Shown here in pieces: positions 9,019 through 18,463 of a stretch of 64,000 nucleotides of DNA. The notes beneath the pieces were generated by a model. It was not told where the DNA came from. It did no database searches and worked only from the letters and a program-made list of their open reading frames with translations. Each line of letters opens with the position of its first letter. The first letter of the stretch is position 1. Location: contig NZ_FUXJ01000008.1 of NCBI RefSeq assembly GCF_900167045.1, forward strand, positions 121,359 through 185,358. Reading direction: 5' to 3'. The position numbers were made by a program, and so were the translations under genes. The stretch is from Legionella maceachernii. Lineage in GTDB: Bacteria; Pseudomonadota; Gammaproteobacteria; Legionellales; Legionellaceae.

Positions 9019-9070
9019 CCCCGCGTAAGCGGGGATTTGCTCTCCTTGGCTTCAATGGTTGAGAGCAAAT
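9019..9070. terminator. Double hairpin between convergent bicupin and phosphofructokinase genes
   Basis: CCCCGC-GTAA-GCGGGG (9019-9034) is followed at once by a perfect 10-bp inverted repeat, ATTTGCTCTC (9035-9044) and GAGAGCAAAT (9061-9070). The position between two converging genes suggests bidirectional termination, although no clear T-run follows. Confidence 0.45.
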
Positions 9071-9088
9071 GCCCAAGCATTGCCTAAT

Positions 9089-10324
9089 TTAAAGCTTTTG
9101 CTCCACTAATTTATTTTTCAGCCTGACATAAACCGGCACACCTTCTTTATAAGGGGGATAGGCTTCTCCTTGAATCAAGGGGGCTAAATAGCGTCGACAC
9201 GATTCGGTGATACCCATGCCATCAGCTGTGATGAATTCTGAGGGCATCGCTTTTTCTTGATTAGCGACATCCGCTAATGGCACATGTTGAATAGACCAAC
9301 GATAAGGTGAATCTTGTTCACGTTTAATAATAGGCATAACTGCATTATGGCCGTTCAGTGCTAATTCAACGGCTGCTTTACCTAAGGCATAGGCGTGTTC
9401 AACATCCACTTGAGAGGCAATATGACGAGCAGCGCGTTGTAAATAATCAGCAACAGCCCAATGGTATTTATACCCTAACTCTGCTTTTACGAGTTGAGCC
9501 AATACAGGAGCTACACCGCCTAACTGCGCATGGCCAAATGCATCGCGTAGACCAGCTTCGCTTAAAAATTTTCCTTGCTCATTACGAATGCCTTCAGAGA
9601 CTACCACGACACAATAGCCGTAATCATTTACGCATGCTTTCACTTTATTGAGAAAACGCTGAGCGTCAAATGGGATTTCAGGGAATAAAATAATATGAGG
9701 GGGCTGCTCAGCGCTTTGTCCTGCTAAGCCACTTGCGGCAGCAATCCATCCAGCATGGCGTCCCATGACTTCAAGAATAAACACTTTTGTTGAGGAGGCG
9801 GCCATTGATGCTACATCAAATCCTGCTTCCATTGTCGATACGGCCACATATTTGGCGACCGATCCAAAACCGGGACAATTGTCAGTAAAAGGCAAATCGT
9901 TATCCACTGTTTTGGGAATCCCAATGCAGGTAATGGGATAACCCATGTGGCTACTCAATTTGGAAACCTTATGCGCGGTATCTTGTGAATCCCCGCCGCC
10001 ATTGTAAAAAAAATAGCCAATATTGTGCGCTTTAAAAACATCAAGCAATCGCTCATATTCAGCACCATCATCCTTTAATTTATAGCGGCATGAGCCAAAA
10101 GCGCCAGAAGGAGTATGCATCAGCGCGGCAATATCCGCATCGCTTTCCAATGATGTGTCAATTAATTGCTCATTGAGAGCGCCAATTATCCCATTTTGCG
10201 CGGCATACACTTTTCCTATCTTTTCGGGATGCAGTCTCGCTGTTTGAATAACACCACAAGCAGAAGCGTTAATCACTGCAGTGACTCCGCCAGATTGCGC
10301 ATAAATTGCATTTTTAATTGACAT
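9089..10324 (-). CDS. pfp: Pyrophosphate-dependent 6-phosphofructokinase
   Basis: The protein is 411 residues, taking the ATG at 10324 (MSIKNAIYAQSGG), which has an ACGGAG ribosome-binding site. An upstream in-frame start would add 32 residues lacking family character. It phosphorylates fructose 6-phosphate in the cytoplasm. The phosphate-donor loop is GGGDS at 109-113 with Asp112, where ATP enzymes have Gly. The catalytic motif is P137-K-T-V-D141-N-D143 with Lys138. This Asp/Lys pair marks pyrophosphate-using enzymes. It is a single gene divergent from the suf operon; a 13-bp inverted repeat lies just upstream. Confidence 0.92.
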   Translation of the reverse strand: MSIKNAIYAQSGGVTAVINASACGVIQTARLHPEKIGKVYAAQNGIIGALNEQLIDTSLESDADIAALMHTPSGAFGSCRYKLKDDGAEYERLLDVFKAHNIGYFFYNGGGDSQDTAHKVSKLSSHMGYPITCIGIPKTVDNDLPFTDNCPGFGSVAKYVAVSTMEAGFDVASMAASSTKVFILEVMGRHAGWIAAASGLAGQSAEQPPHIILFPEIPFDAQRFLNKVKACVNDYGYCVVVVSEGIRNEQGKFLSEAGLRDAFGHAQLGGVAPVLAQLVKAELGYKYHWAVADYLQRAARHIASQVDVEHAYALGKAAVELALNGHNAVMPIIKREQDSPYRWSIQHVPLADVANQEKAMPSEFITADGMGITESCRRYLAPLIQGEAYPPYKEGVPVYVRLKNKLVEQKL

Positions 10325-10422
10325 AAGATCTCCGTGAGCTAGCCAATATTCAGTTTTGGATAGAGATTTTGCCAGAGCGCTTGGCAAAATGCGAGTGATA
10401 AGTTTATCGATACAGGGCAATA

Positions 10423-10487
10423 CATCTAATTTGCGGGAGCCAAATTACGATCCTAGATTGGAAGGTGTAAGTCTCGCAAATTAGATG
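10423..10487. promoter_or_regulatory. 13-bp perfect inverted repeat upstream of pfp
   Basis: CATCTAATTTGCG (10423-10435) and CGCAAATTAGATG (10475-10487) are exact reverse complements separated by 39 bp, about 100 bp before the pfp start and 180 bp before the suf regulator. It could be an operator or a leader hairpin of pfp; no T-run makes it a terminator. Confidence 0.4.
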
Positions 10488-10575
10488 CGTTTGCCTTGTA
10501 AGAGTCGGAAGGTATTTGGATTTCAACCCAAAATAGGATATCATTCGCGTTTTGCTTTAAATAGAACTAAATTGG

Positions 10576-10651
10576 TACTATATTAGTAAATAGGACTATT
10601 TCAGTGCTGATTTATCAATACTTAATCAAGACTGATTTAGTACTAGATAAT
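10576..10651 (+). promoter_or_regulatory. Candidate suf operon control region
   Basis: Short dyads TACTA-TAT-TAGTA (10576-10588) and TAGTACTA (10638-10645) flank a likely promoter with TTAATC near 10622 and GATAAT at 10646-10651 (about 18-bp spacing). Because the first gene encodes an Rrf2 iron-sulfur sensor, these are reasonable candidate sites for autoregulation. They were assigned by position only. Confidence 0.4.
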
Positions 10652-10667
10652 TGGGTGTGGGGGTGGT

Positions 10668-11129
10668 ATGCTGCGCATCAGCAAATTGGCCGATTATGGA
10701 ACAGTTGTAATGGTGTATTTAGCAAGACGTGCACAGTCTCTTTGTAATGCGCGTGACATTGCTTTGCATACGCATCTGAGTATTCCTACAGTCAGTAAGT
10801 TATTAAAACGGTTAACTGCTGCAGGGTTATTAACTTCAGTACGGGGTGTGAGCGGCGGTTATCGCCTGCAGCGTTCTGCCTCTGAAATTTCGGTGATGCA
10901 AATTATTGCTGCATTAGAAGATCAGCTTGGGTTGACAGAGTGTAGTTTGCATCCCAATGAATGCTCATTACAGCATGTGTGTCATATTCAAGGCAATTGG
11001 CGGTTGATAAGTCAGGCGATAGAAACTGCACTGGATAGTGTGAGTCTGGAAGTGCTGGCAAAACCCTCTCTCCCGACGGCAAACGTTGACCGCATCAAGC
11101 AGTTAGCAAGCGGAGTTAGTCATGGCTAA
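10668..11129 (+). CDS. Rrf2-family iron-sulfur sensing regulator of the SUF operon
   Basis: The protein is 153 residues. The N-terminal winged helix ([16 protein letters not shown] to [10 protein letters not shown], about 4-69) is that of Rrf2/IscR proteins. Three cysteines (Cys92, Cys99, Cys105) sit where IscR binds its cluster. It should sense iron-sulfur status and control the downstream suf genes. The start ATG at 10668 follows a strong GGGGGTGG sequence. The end overlaps sufB by 8 bp, so the genes are translationally coupled. SUF-specific Rrf2 regulators of this type are known as SUF assembly regulators, distinct from IscR proper. Confidence 0.9.
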   Translation: MLRISKLADYGTVVMVYLARRAQSLCNARDIALHTHLSIPTVSKLLKRLTAAGLLTSVRGVSGGYRLQRSASEISVMQIIAALEDQLGLTECSLHPNECSLQHVCHIQGNWRLISQAIETALDSVSLEVLAKPSLPTANVDRIKQLASGVSHG

Positions 11130-12570
11130 AAGCAGTGAGCAAATTAATTCCCTCCTCGAAAGGGAATACCAACATGGTTTTGTAACCGACATTGAAGTAG
11201 AGACTTTTGAACCAGGTTTGGATGAAGACGTCATACGTCGTTTGTCCGCTATAAAAGGCGAACCTGAATTCCTACTCGAATGGCGTTTAAACGCATTTCG
11301 GCATTGGCTCACGATGCCTCATCCGCATTGGGCAAGCGTGCATTATCCTCCTATCGATTATCAGGCTGTTTCTTATTACTCTGCACCCAAATCGAAGAAA
11401 GAAGGGCCAAAAAGCCTTGATGAAGTGGATCCGGAATTATTAAAAACTTATGAAAAACTGGGCATACCGCTTAAAGAGCAAGAGCTGCTTGCCGGTGTGG
11501 CAGTGGATGCCGTGTTCGACAGTGTTTCAGTCGCAACCACGTTTAAAGCAAAACTGGCCGAAGTCGGTGTTATTTTTTGCTCTTTTTCAGAGGCTGTTCA
11601 GAAATACCCCGATTTGGTGCGCCAATACTTAGGGTCAGTGGTTCCTTATCGTGATAATTTTTATGCAGCGCTTAATTCGGCTGTTTTTAGCGATGGATCA
11701 TTTGTGTATGTGCCAAAAGGCGTGCGCTGTCCAATGGAGTTGTCCACCTATTTTCGTATCAATGCCGCTTCAACAGGGCAGTTTGAGCGCACCCTCATTA
11801 TTGCAGACAGTGATAGTTATGTGTCTTATTTAGAAGGATGTACAGCGCCCATGCGAGACGAAAATCAATTGCATGCGGCGGTGGTTGAATTAATTGCGCT
11901 AGATGGAGCGCAGATTAAATATTCTACTGTGCAGAACTGGTATCCTGGGGATAAAGAAGGGAAAGGTGGAATTTATAACTTCGTTACCAAGCGCGGTGCT
12001 TGTCGCGGTAAGCGTTCAAAAATCTCTTGGACACAAATTGAAACCGGGTCTGCTATCACTTGGAAATACCCCAGTGTGATTTTGCAAGGGGATGATTCCG
12101 TGGGTGAATTTTATTCGGTCGCCTTAACGAATAACTACCAACAAGCTGATACAGGCACTAAAATGATTCATTTGGGTAAAAATACCCGTTCAACAATCAT
12201 TTCTAAAGGCATCAGTGCAGGCCGTGCACACAATGCGTATCGTGGCTTAGTCCGCATTGCGCCCACTGCAACCAATGCGCGCAACTATACGCAATGTGAT
12301 TCGATGTTAATGGGCTCACACTGTTCAGCACACACGTTTCCTTACATTGAAGTCAAAAACCCGACGGCGCAAGTAGAGCATGAGGCGACCACCTCAAAAA
12401 TCAGTGAGGAGCAATTATTTTATTGTCAGCAACGCGGTATTGATATGGAAGATGCGGTGTCGATGATTGTGAATGGATTTTGTAAGCAAGTATTGAAAGA
12501 ATTACCTATGGAATTTGCAGTTGAAGCGACAAAACTTTTAGGTATTAGTTTGGAAGGGGCAGTAGGTTAA
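11122..12570 (+). CDS. sufB: Fe-S cluster assembly scaffold SufB
   Basis: The protein is 482 residues, the usual SufB length. SufB forms the SufBC2D complex on which clusters are built using sulfur from SufS. The beta-helix core carries hallmark segments [33 protein letters not shown] and the C-terminal [20 protein letters not shown] shared with SufD. It begins inside the end of the regulator gene and is followed after 1 bp by sufC. It acts in the cytoplasm as the second gene of a seven-gene iron-sulfur operon. Confidence 0.97.
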   Translation: MAKSSEQINSLLEREYQHGFVTDIEVETFEPGLDEDVIRRLSAIKGEPEFLLEWRLNAFRHWLTMPHPHWASVHYPPIDYQAVSYYSAPKSKKEGPKSLDEVDPELLKTYEKLGIPLKEQELLAGVAVDAVFDSVSVATTFKAKLAEVGVIFCSFSEAVQKYPDLVRQYLGSVVPYRDNFYAALNSAVFSDGSFVYVPKGVRCPMELSTYFRINAASTGQFERTLIIADSDSYVSYLEGCTAPMRDENQLHAAVVELIALDGAQIKYSTVQNWYPGDKEGKGGIYNFVTKRGACRGKRSKISWTQIETGSAITWKYPSVILQGDDSVGEFYSVALTNNYQQADTGTKMIHLGKNTRSTIISKGISAGRAHNAYRGLVRIAPTATNARNYTQCDSMLMGSHCSAHTFPYIEVKNPTAQVEHEATTSKISEEQLFYCQQRGIDMEDAVSMIVNGFCKQVLKELPMEFAVEATKLLGISLEGAVG

Positions 12571-12571
12571 T

Positions 12572-13324
12572 ATGTTAAACATTAAACAATTAAGTGTCGC
12601 CATTAATGGGCAACCTATCTTAAAAGGCATTAACTTACACGTTAAGCCAGGTGAAGTACATGCGATTATGGGGCCTAATGGCTCGGGTAAAAGCACGTTG
12701 TCAAAAGTGCTGACTGGTCATCCTGCTTACGAAGTAACCCATGGCGAAGTCAGTTATTTGGGGCAAGATTTATTGCCATTGGCACCGGAAGATCGGGCGA
12801 GAGCAGGCATTTTTATGTCGTTTCAATACCCCGTCGAAATTCCAGGAGTGACAAACATTAATTTTCTCAAGGCTTCAGTGAACGCAGTACGTAAAGGGCA
12901 AAATAAAAAACCCCTTGATGCCATTGAATTTTTAAGTTTTATTCGTGAGAAGTGCCAGCTGTTGGGGATGGATGAAAGCTTTTTGTACCGCAGCATTAAT
13001 GAGGGTTTTTCAGGCGGTGAGAAAAAGCGCAATGAAATTTTGCAGATGATCGCACTGGAACCGAAATTGGCTATCCTTGATGAGACGGATTCTGGCTTGG
13101 ATATTGATGCACTACGTGTGATTTCTCAGGGTGTCAATACCATGCGCTCACCTGAGCGCGCAATTATTTTAGTGACTCATTACCAACGCTTATTGGATTA
13201 CATTGAACCTGATTTTATTCATGTCTTGGCTGATGGCCGTATCGTGAAGTCAGGGGATAAGTCGCTCGCCATCGAATTAGAGAAAAAGGGATACAGCTGG
13301 CTTGAGGAGACGGAGCAAGCATGA
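12572..13324 (+). CDS. sufC: Fe-S assembly ATPase SufC
   Basis: This is a 250-residue ABC-type ATPase. The Walker A motif is GPNGSGKST near residues 35-43, the signature is [10 protein letters not shown], and Walker B is [12 protein letters not shown]. SufC is a soluble member of the ABC family that drives conformational change in SufB-SufD and has no transporter partner. It overlaps sufD by 4 bp (ATGA), which indicates coupling. Confidence 0.97.
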   Translation: MLNIKQLSVAINGQPILKGINLHVKPGEVHAIMGPNGSGKSTLSKVLTGHPAYEVTHGEVSYLGQDLLPLAPEDRARAGIFMSFQYPVEIPGVTNINFLKASVNAVRKGQNKKPLDAIEFLSFIREKCQLLGMDESFLYRSINEGFSGGEKKRNEILQMIALEPKLAILDETDSGLDIDALRVISQGVNTMRSPERAIILVTHYQRLLDYIEPDFIHVLADGRIVKSGDKSLAIELEKKGYSWLEETEQA

Positions 13325-14583
13325 GCGAAGTCATTGAATTCTATCAACAACAGGCAAAAGCAGCTTTTTCAACAATTCCTTGGTTAGCCAAGTTACAGGA
13401 ACAAGGATTGATTGAATTGCAGCGCTGTGGGTTTCCGACTCGGCATCAAGAGGATTGGAAATATACGCTGGTGGATTCGCTTTTGCAGCAGCGCTTTACT
13501 CAGCAGGCCCTCAATCAACCAGCCCGCGCTAAGACTGAGATTAAATTGCCTTTGAATGGTTGTGTGACAGTGCAAAATGGTCAAGTTTTTACTGAAAATA
13601 ATGACGATTTACCTGCTGGTGTTTTGATTGAATCGTTGACCTGCGCTTTAGAACATCATGCTGATATAATAAAACCTTATTTAGGTCAAGCTTTACATCA
13701 TGAGCATGGTTTTCAGGCCTTAAATACAGCCATGTTGCGTTGTGGGGTAGTTATTTATTTGCCTGCGGGCGTGACTATCGATCAACCCATTGTTCTTTCT
13801 CATTGGCAGGACCAAGCGAATCAAGTTATCCACAATCGCTATCTAATCATTGCTGAACAAGGGAGTCAGGCGACCATTGTCGAAGATTACAGTGGTGCTG
13901 AGGCTTGTCCTTATTTTACCAATACAGTCACTGAAATCTTTACGGCAAAAAATGCTAGAGTAGTGCATTATAAAATACAACGTGAAGCGAAGTCCGCTTA
14001 CCACATTGGCCATCTTTCTGTGAACCAGTCAGGGGGAAGTCAATTCGAAAGCCATTCATTAAGCTTAGGGGGCAAGCTCGTACGCAGCGACCTTAGTCTA
14101 CACTTACAAGAAGAACAGGCGCGTTGTTTACTGAATGGCATTTATGTGCCCACTGAGGGTCAGCATGTTGACCACCACACCACTGTTTATCATCAGATGC
14201 CTCATTGCCAGAGTAAACAAGATTATAAAGGCATTTTAATGGGACACTCTCGTGCAATCTTTAATGGCAAGGTTATCGTTGCTAAAGATGCACAGCATTC
14301 TTGTGCGAATCAGCAAAATAAAAACTTGCTGCTGTCTGCTCAAGCTGAAATCGATACGAAGCCGCAGTTGGAAATTTTTGCTGATGATGTCATTTGTACA
14401 CACGGGGCAACAGTAGGACAGTTGGATGAAGAAGCGCTATTTTATTTAGCAACGCGAGGTATTGACCGCCGCGAAGCAAGTAGCTATTTGATCCATGCCT
14501 TTGCCGCTGAGAATTTACGGCTTGTGCCCAATCGCATTTTGGCGGATTGGATGGCTACCTTGTTAAATGAGCAATTGGGGTAA
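13321..14583 (+). CDS. sufD: Fe-S assembly protein SufD
   Basis: This 420-residue SufB paralogue completes the SufBC2D scaffold and helps iron entry. The C-terminal half aligns with SufB, shown by [40 protein letters not shown] and the closing [17 protein letters not shown]. The N-terminal region (about 1-100) is the usual divergent helical part with the [11 protein letters not shown] motif. It starts with an ATGA overlap with sufC and ends 1 bp before the first sufS start. Confidence 0.96.
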   Translation: MSEVIEFYQQQAKAAFSTIPWLAKLQEQGLIELQRCGFPTRHQEDWKYTLVDSLLQQRFTQQALNQPARAKTEIKLPLNGCVTVQNGQVFTENNDDLPAGVLIESLTCALEHHADIIKPYLGQALHHEHGFQALNTAMLRCGVVIYLPAGVTIDQPIVLSHWQDQANQVIHNRYLIIAEQGSQATIVEDYSGAEACPYFTNTVTEIFTAKNARVVHYKIQREAKSAYHIGHLSVNQSGGSQFESHSLSLGGKLVRSDLSLHLQEEQARCLLNGIYVPTEGQHVDHHTTVYHQMPHCQSKQDYKGILMGHSRAIFNGKVIVAKDAQHSCANQQNKNLLLSAQAEIDTKPQLEIFADDVICTHGATVGQLDEEALFYLATRGIDRREASSYLIHAFAAENLRLVPNRILADWMATLLNEQLG

Positions 14584-14584
14584 A

Positions 14585-15832
14585 ATGATGAGTACCGTTA
14601 CAGCCTTCACTGACACGTTAGATGTCGAGGCGATTCGCCGCGATTTTCCAGTGCTTAATCAGAAAATAAATGATTACCCGCTGACCTATTTGGATAATGC
14701 GGCTACCACACAAAAACCACAAGCAGTGATTGATGCTATTACCCGTTATTATTCCCACGATAATTCAAACGTACATCGTGGCGTCCATACCTTGAGCGTA
14801 CGTGCTACTCAGCAATATGAAGCGGCACGAAATAATGTACAGCGGTTTATTCATGCCAACTCGGCTAGAGAATGTATTTTTGTTCGTGGAACCACAGAAG
14901 GTATTAATTTGGTTGCTCAAAGCTTTGTAGCGCCACGAATTCTTCCTGGAGAAGAAATTCTCATTACTCATCTGGAGCATCACTCCAACATTGTGCCTTG
15001 GCAAATGGTGTGTAAAAAAACAGGTGCTCGCTTAAAAGTGGCTCCCATTTCCTTGGAAGGGGAAGTGCTTTTAGATGAATTTGAAAGATGTTTGAATGAA
15101 AACACGAAATTTGTAGCAATTTCTTATGCATCCAATGCATTGGGAACGATCAATCCAGTAAAACAAATGATCGAAATGGCGCACGAGTATGGGGCACTAG
15201 TGCTTTTAGATGGGGCTCAGGCCACAGCGCACTTGCCCATTGATGTACAGGATTTAGGCTGCGACTTTTATGCTTTCTCAGGCCATAAAATGTATGGACC
15301 TACCGGTATTGGTATTTTGTGGGGAAGGGAAGCGTTATTGGATGACATGATGCCTTATCAGGGGGGAGGGGAGATGATCAATTACGTCACCCTTGAAGCC
15401 ACCGAATATGCGTCCTTACCTCATAAATTTGAAGCGGGAACACCCAATATTGCGGGTGCTATTGGACTAAGTGCGGCGATGGATTATCTTTGGTCATTGG
15501 ATTTAGAAGTCATTGCGGCTTATGAAGATAGACTGCTTGACTACGCTACAGAAGCAATTAAGTCCGTCAAAGGATTTAATATCGTGGGTACTGCAAAGAA
15601 AAAAGTGCCCATTGTCTCTTTTGTACATGGCAAAATCCATGCGCATGACATTGGTACTATTTTAGACAGTGCTGGAATTGCAATTCGTAGTGGTCATCAT
15701 TGTGCGATGCCCTTAATGGATTATTTGGATGTTGCTGCGACAGCGCGTATCTCAATGTCTTTCTATAATACCACGGAGGAAATTGATCGTTGTGTACAAG
15801 CGCTGCACAAGGTAAAAGAGGTATTCGCATGA
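14585..15832 (+). CDS. sufS: Cysteine desulfurase SufS
   Basis: This 415-residue PLP enzyme removes sulfur from cysteine for cluster assembly. The PLP lysine is Lys235 in FSGHKMYGPTG, and the persulfide cysteine is Cys373 in RSGHHCAMPL, the short-loop form of type II desulfurases. Two start ATGs lie in tandem (14585 and 14588). Earlier in-frame sequence overlaps sufD and is less likely. The stop overlaps the sufU start (ATGA), so sulfur donor and acceptor are coupled. Confidence 0.96.
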   Translation: MMSTVTAFTDTLDVEAIRRDFPVLNQKINDYPLTYLDNAATTQKPQAVIDAITRYYSHDNSNVHRGVHTLSVRATQQYEAARNNVQRFIHANSARECIFVRGTTEGINLVAQSFVAPRILPGEEILITHLEHHSNIVPWQMVCKKTGARLKVAPISLEGEVLLDEFERCLNENTKFVAISYASNALGTINPVKQMIEMAHEYGALVLLDGAQATAHLPIDVQDLGCDFYAFSGHKMYGPTGIGILWGREALLDDMMPYQGGGEMINYVTLEATEYASLPHKFEAGTPNIAGAIGLSAAMDYLWSLDLEVIAAYEDRLLDYATEAIKSVKGFNIVGTAKKKVPIVSFVHGKIHAHDIGTILDSAGIAIRSGHHCAMPLMDYLDVAATARISMSFYNTTEEIDRCVQALHKVKEVFA

Positions 15833-16275
15833 TGGAATTACGTGAGCTTTATCAAGAAATTATTATTGATCATAATCGCAACCCGCGAAATCATCATGCG
15901 ATGACTGATGCGACCACTGAGGCGAAAGGCTTTAATCCTCTTTGTGGTGATAAATTAACCGTTTATTTGAAGGTTAAAGAGCATAAAATTATTGACATCA
16001 GTTTTCTTGGTTGTGGTTGTGCTATTTCTCAAGCTTCTGCTTCGCTCATGACAGAGGCACTGTGTGGTAAGACTGTGCAAGAAGCCCACGAGCTATTTAA
16101 TCGTTTTCATACCATGCTCACTCGCGATGATGAATCACAACTCGTTTCTTTGGATAAGCTCGCTGTCCTTGCTGGCGTCAAAGCCTATCCCGCTCGGGTT
16201 AAATGCGCTACTTTAGCATGGCATACTTTGGAAGCCGCGCTTAATAAAGAGACAGTGACTGTTAGCACGGAGTAA
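15829..16275 (+). CDS. sufU: SUF-associated IscU-like sulfur acceptor SufU
   Basis: The protein is 148 residues from the ATG at 15829, which overlaps the sufS stop. The upstream in-frame extension lies inside sufS and is not family-like. Zinc/cluster ligands typical of SufU are present: Cys39 in NPLCGD41, Cys64 in the GCGCAISQAS loop and Cys126 in RVKCATLAW. In organisms with SufU and no sufE next to sufS, SufU takes the persulfide from SufS and passes it to SufB. That is the inferred role here. Confidence 0.93.
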   Translation: MMELRELYQEIIIDHNRNPRNHHAMTDATTEAKGFNPLCGDKLTVYLKVKEHKIIDISFLGCGCAISQASASLMTEALCGKTVQEAHELFNRFHTMLTRDDESQLVSLDKLAVLAGVKAYPARVKCATLAWHTLEAALNKETVTVSTE

Positions 16276-16280
16276 TTATT

Positions 16281-16616
16281 ATGTTCGGCTTGAAAAAGAA
16301 ACAGGATAATGAGGCCTTAAAAGTCAGTGTAATTGCTGCACTCAAAACCGTGTTTGACCCTGAAATTCCAGTCAATATTTATGATCTAGGTTTAATTTAC
16401 GACATTGCGATCAATGACGAGCAGCATGTTCATGTTCAAATGACGCTAACAACCCCGGGGTGCCCTGTAGCACAGACCTTTCCAGGGACCGTTGAACGCG
16501 CCGTTAATCAAGTGGAAGGGGTGAGCGACTGCACTGTGGAATTAGTTTGGGATCCTCCTTGGAGCCAGGAACGCATGACCGAAGCGGCACGTCTCGAGCT
16601 CGGAATTTTTTACTGA
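16281..16616 (+). CDS. sufT: SufT-like MIP18/DUF59 Fe-S maturation protein
   Basis: The protein is 111 residues. The DUF59 signature DPEIPVNIYDLGLIYDI (about 29-45) and the conserved cysteine in TLTTPGCPVAQ are intact. Members help mature Fe-S proteins, especially under high demand. It follows sufU by 5 bp, and its stop overlaps the epmA start by one base. The C-terminal WDPPWSQERMTEAARLELGIF is the usual family ending, so the protein looks complete. Confidence 0.9.
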   Translation: MFGLKKKQDNEALKVSVIAALKTVFDPEIPVNIYDLGLIYDIAINDEQHVHVQMTLTTPGCPVAQTFPGTVERAVNQVEGVSDCTVELVWDPPWSQERMTEAARLELGIFY

Positions 16617-17572
16617 TGCATAATCCTTCGCTTTGGCAGCCTTCTGCATCCATTGAGACATTACGTCAACGGGCAAAATTATTAACCCAAATTCGTGCGT
16701 TCTTTTGCCAGCGTGGTTATTTGGAAGTAGAAACGCCGACATTATCGCGTTTTGGGATTACCGATGTTTATTTGTCCAATATCGTAGCGACTTTTAGAGG
16801 CCGGCCTTATTACCTACAAACCTCACCCGAATACCATATGAAACGATTATTAGCGGCGGGTAGTGGCCCTATTTTTCAATTAGCAAAAGCGTTTCGCGAC
16901 GATGAGCTAGGGCGCTGGCATAATCCTGAATTTACCATGCTAGAGTGGTACCAATTAAATGTGGATCACCATGGCTTAATGGATGAGATGGATGCGCTAT
17001 TGCAAACCCTATTGCAATCGCCCCCTATGCATAGAAAAACTTATCAACAAGTCTTTTTAGAGACGTGTGATTTAGATCCACTGACTGCCTCGCTGACTGA
17101 GCTAAAAAAAGCGCTCCAGCGATTTGAGTTGGATAATGTGCTCGCTTTGGATGAACACGATCCTGATCAGTATTTGTTTTTGCTGATGAGCCATGTGGTT
17201 GAGCCAGCGATGGGGAAAGATTCGGTTCCGGTCGCGGTGTACGATTTTCCCGTTTCTCAAGCGGCGCTTGCAAAAATTAATCAAGGGGTTGCTGAGCGTT
17301 TTGAAATTTATGTTCAAGGCGTTGAACTAGCAAACGGTTTCCACGAGCTCACGGACGTAAGTGTGCAAGCTGCTCGTTTTCAACAGGATCTCGCTGCTCG
17401 CCGTAAGAAAGGGTTACCTGAACCAGCTCCCGATGAATACTTGTTGCAAGCTTTGGCACATGGTTTGCCATCTTGCAGCGGGGTTGCGTTGGGAGTGGAC
17501 AGGCTTTTAACGCTAGCACTCAGCGAGCCTGCTATTGCGAACACTTTATCTTTTGACTTTGAAAGGGCGTAA
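16616..17572 (+). CDS. epmA: Elongation factor P--lysine ligase (EF-P (R)-beta-lysylation)
   Basis: The protein is 318 residues. The start ATG at 16616 overlaps the sufT stop; a longer frame inside sufT is rejected. It is a truncated class II lysyl-tRNA synthetase without the tRNA anticodon domain and charges EF-P with beta-lysine, which helps ribosomes through polyproline stretches. Motif 2 is seen as FRDDELGRWHNPEFTMLEWY and motif 3 as SGVALGVDRLL. Its usual partners epmB and efp are not in the window. Placement at the end of the suf operon probably means co-transcription. Confidence 0.94.
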   Translation: MHNPSLWQPSASIETLRQRAKLLTQIRAFFCQRGYLEVETPTLSRFGITDVYLSNIVATFRGRPYYLQTSPEYHMKRLLAAGSGPIFQLAKAFRDDELGRWHNPEFTMLEWYQLNVDHHGLMDEMDALLQTLLQSPPMHRKTYQQVFLETCDLDPLTASLTELKKALQRFELDNVLALDEHDPDQYLFLLMSHVVEPAMGKDSVPVAVYDFPVSQAALAKINQGVAERFEIYVQGVELANGFHELTDVSVQAARFQQDLAARRKKGLPEPAPDEYLLQALAHGLPSCSGVALGVDRLLTLALSEPAIANTLSFDFERA

Positions 17573-17769
17573 AGCACGCGTAATAGTGGGGCAAAATCTC
17601 ATTGCAAATCAAAAGGTGGAATACGATCATAGAGTCCAAATACAGGGCTTTCTGATGATGTAAAATCTATTCTGCTCAAATAAAATTTAAAAAGTCAGTT
17701 TAGTGTTCATAAATCCTTAAGGTTGCATAGGTAGAATTGCTTTTTCGTTAATCCTATTTTTTCCATAGC

Positions 17770-18369
17770 ATGCGCGTAATCAGCAACTTTATTTTAGAAC
17801 AGCTAAAAGAGAATCCAGACGTCATTAAAATCCCCGCAGAGCAATTTGGTACAGCGTCTTTATTGAGTTATTTTGGAGACTTATTGCCTTTTGCAAGTCT
17901 CGCTTATGAGGTTGGAAATGTTTTATTGTCTCAGAACCATTTTCAAAAATGCAGCTTACAAAAACACTCTCATTCGCTAGCTACCTATTTGACCGAAGCG
18001 TTTTCGCTGACTTCACAGCAGGCAATCCGCATAACTGAACAGCTCATTGGAAAAATAGTGCATCATCGCGGTTTGCTTGATGAAACGATATTGCATAAAT
18101 CGTTTGAAGAAGTGGATACGAAAACACTTTTAGCGATTAGTAATAAATGGTTACGTGAAACAAATATGGCCTCCATCAATTGGGAAAAAATGGCCTATGT
18201 GGTGATTACTAATGGTGTAGCTTATGCGATTCCAGGCGGTGTTGCAGCTAAATTGATGATTTATGGCACGCATCGATTTCTAAGTAGTATCGTTTTTGAT
18301 GACAGTCCTTCTGTAAATCATAACAATCTTTCAGGGCAAGAGAAACAACACCTTGATAAGTGTTTATAA
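17770..18369 (+). CDS. Unknown protein, first of a three-gene unknown cluster
   Basis: This is 199 residues with no family I recognise. It is mainly helical. Residues about 141-165 (MAYVVITNGVAYAIPGGVAAKLMIYG) form the only clearly hydrophobic stretch, long enough for one or two short membrane segments. No signal peptide is present. Two paralogous unknowns follow on the same strand, and all three look like accessory genes. A translocated-protein role is possible but unproven. Confidence 0.5.
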   Translation: MRVISNFILEQLKENPDVIKIPAEQFGTASLLSYFGDLLPFASLAYEVGNVLLSQNHFQKCSLQKHSHSLATYLTEAFSLTSQQAIRITEQLIGKIVHHRGLLDETILHKSFEEVDTKTLLAISNKWLRETNMASINWEKMAYVVITNGVAYAIPGGVAAKLMIYGTHRFLSSIVFDDSPSVNHNNLSGQEKQHLDKCL

Positions 18370-18381
18370 TAGCATTTATCG

Positions 18382-18397
18382 CTAATATTTCATTAAT
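18382..18397 (+). promoter_or_regulatory. Weak PmrA-box-like direct repeat
   Basis: CTAAT (18382-18386) and TTAAT (18393-18397) have an 11-bp period, one base off the TTAAT-N6-TTAAT pattern, and lie 66 bp before the gene at 18464. The area is very AT-rich, so chance is likely. Confidence 0.25.
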
Positions 18398-18463
18398 TGT
18401 ATTAATTTTGATTAAAATGTGATACTTTTCCCGCCCATAAATCATATCTATTTTGGAATTATT

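Noticed and set aside
9012..9036. CRISPR repeat resembling the type I-E CCCCGC...GCGGGG stem
   Set aside because: There is only one copy and it sits with a second hairpin between convergent genes, which fits a terminator.
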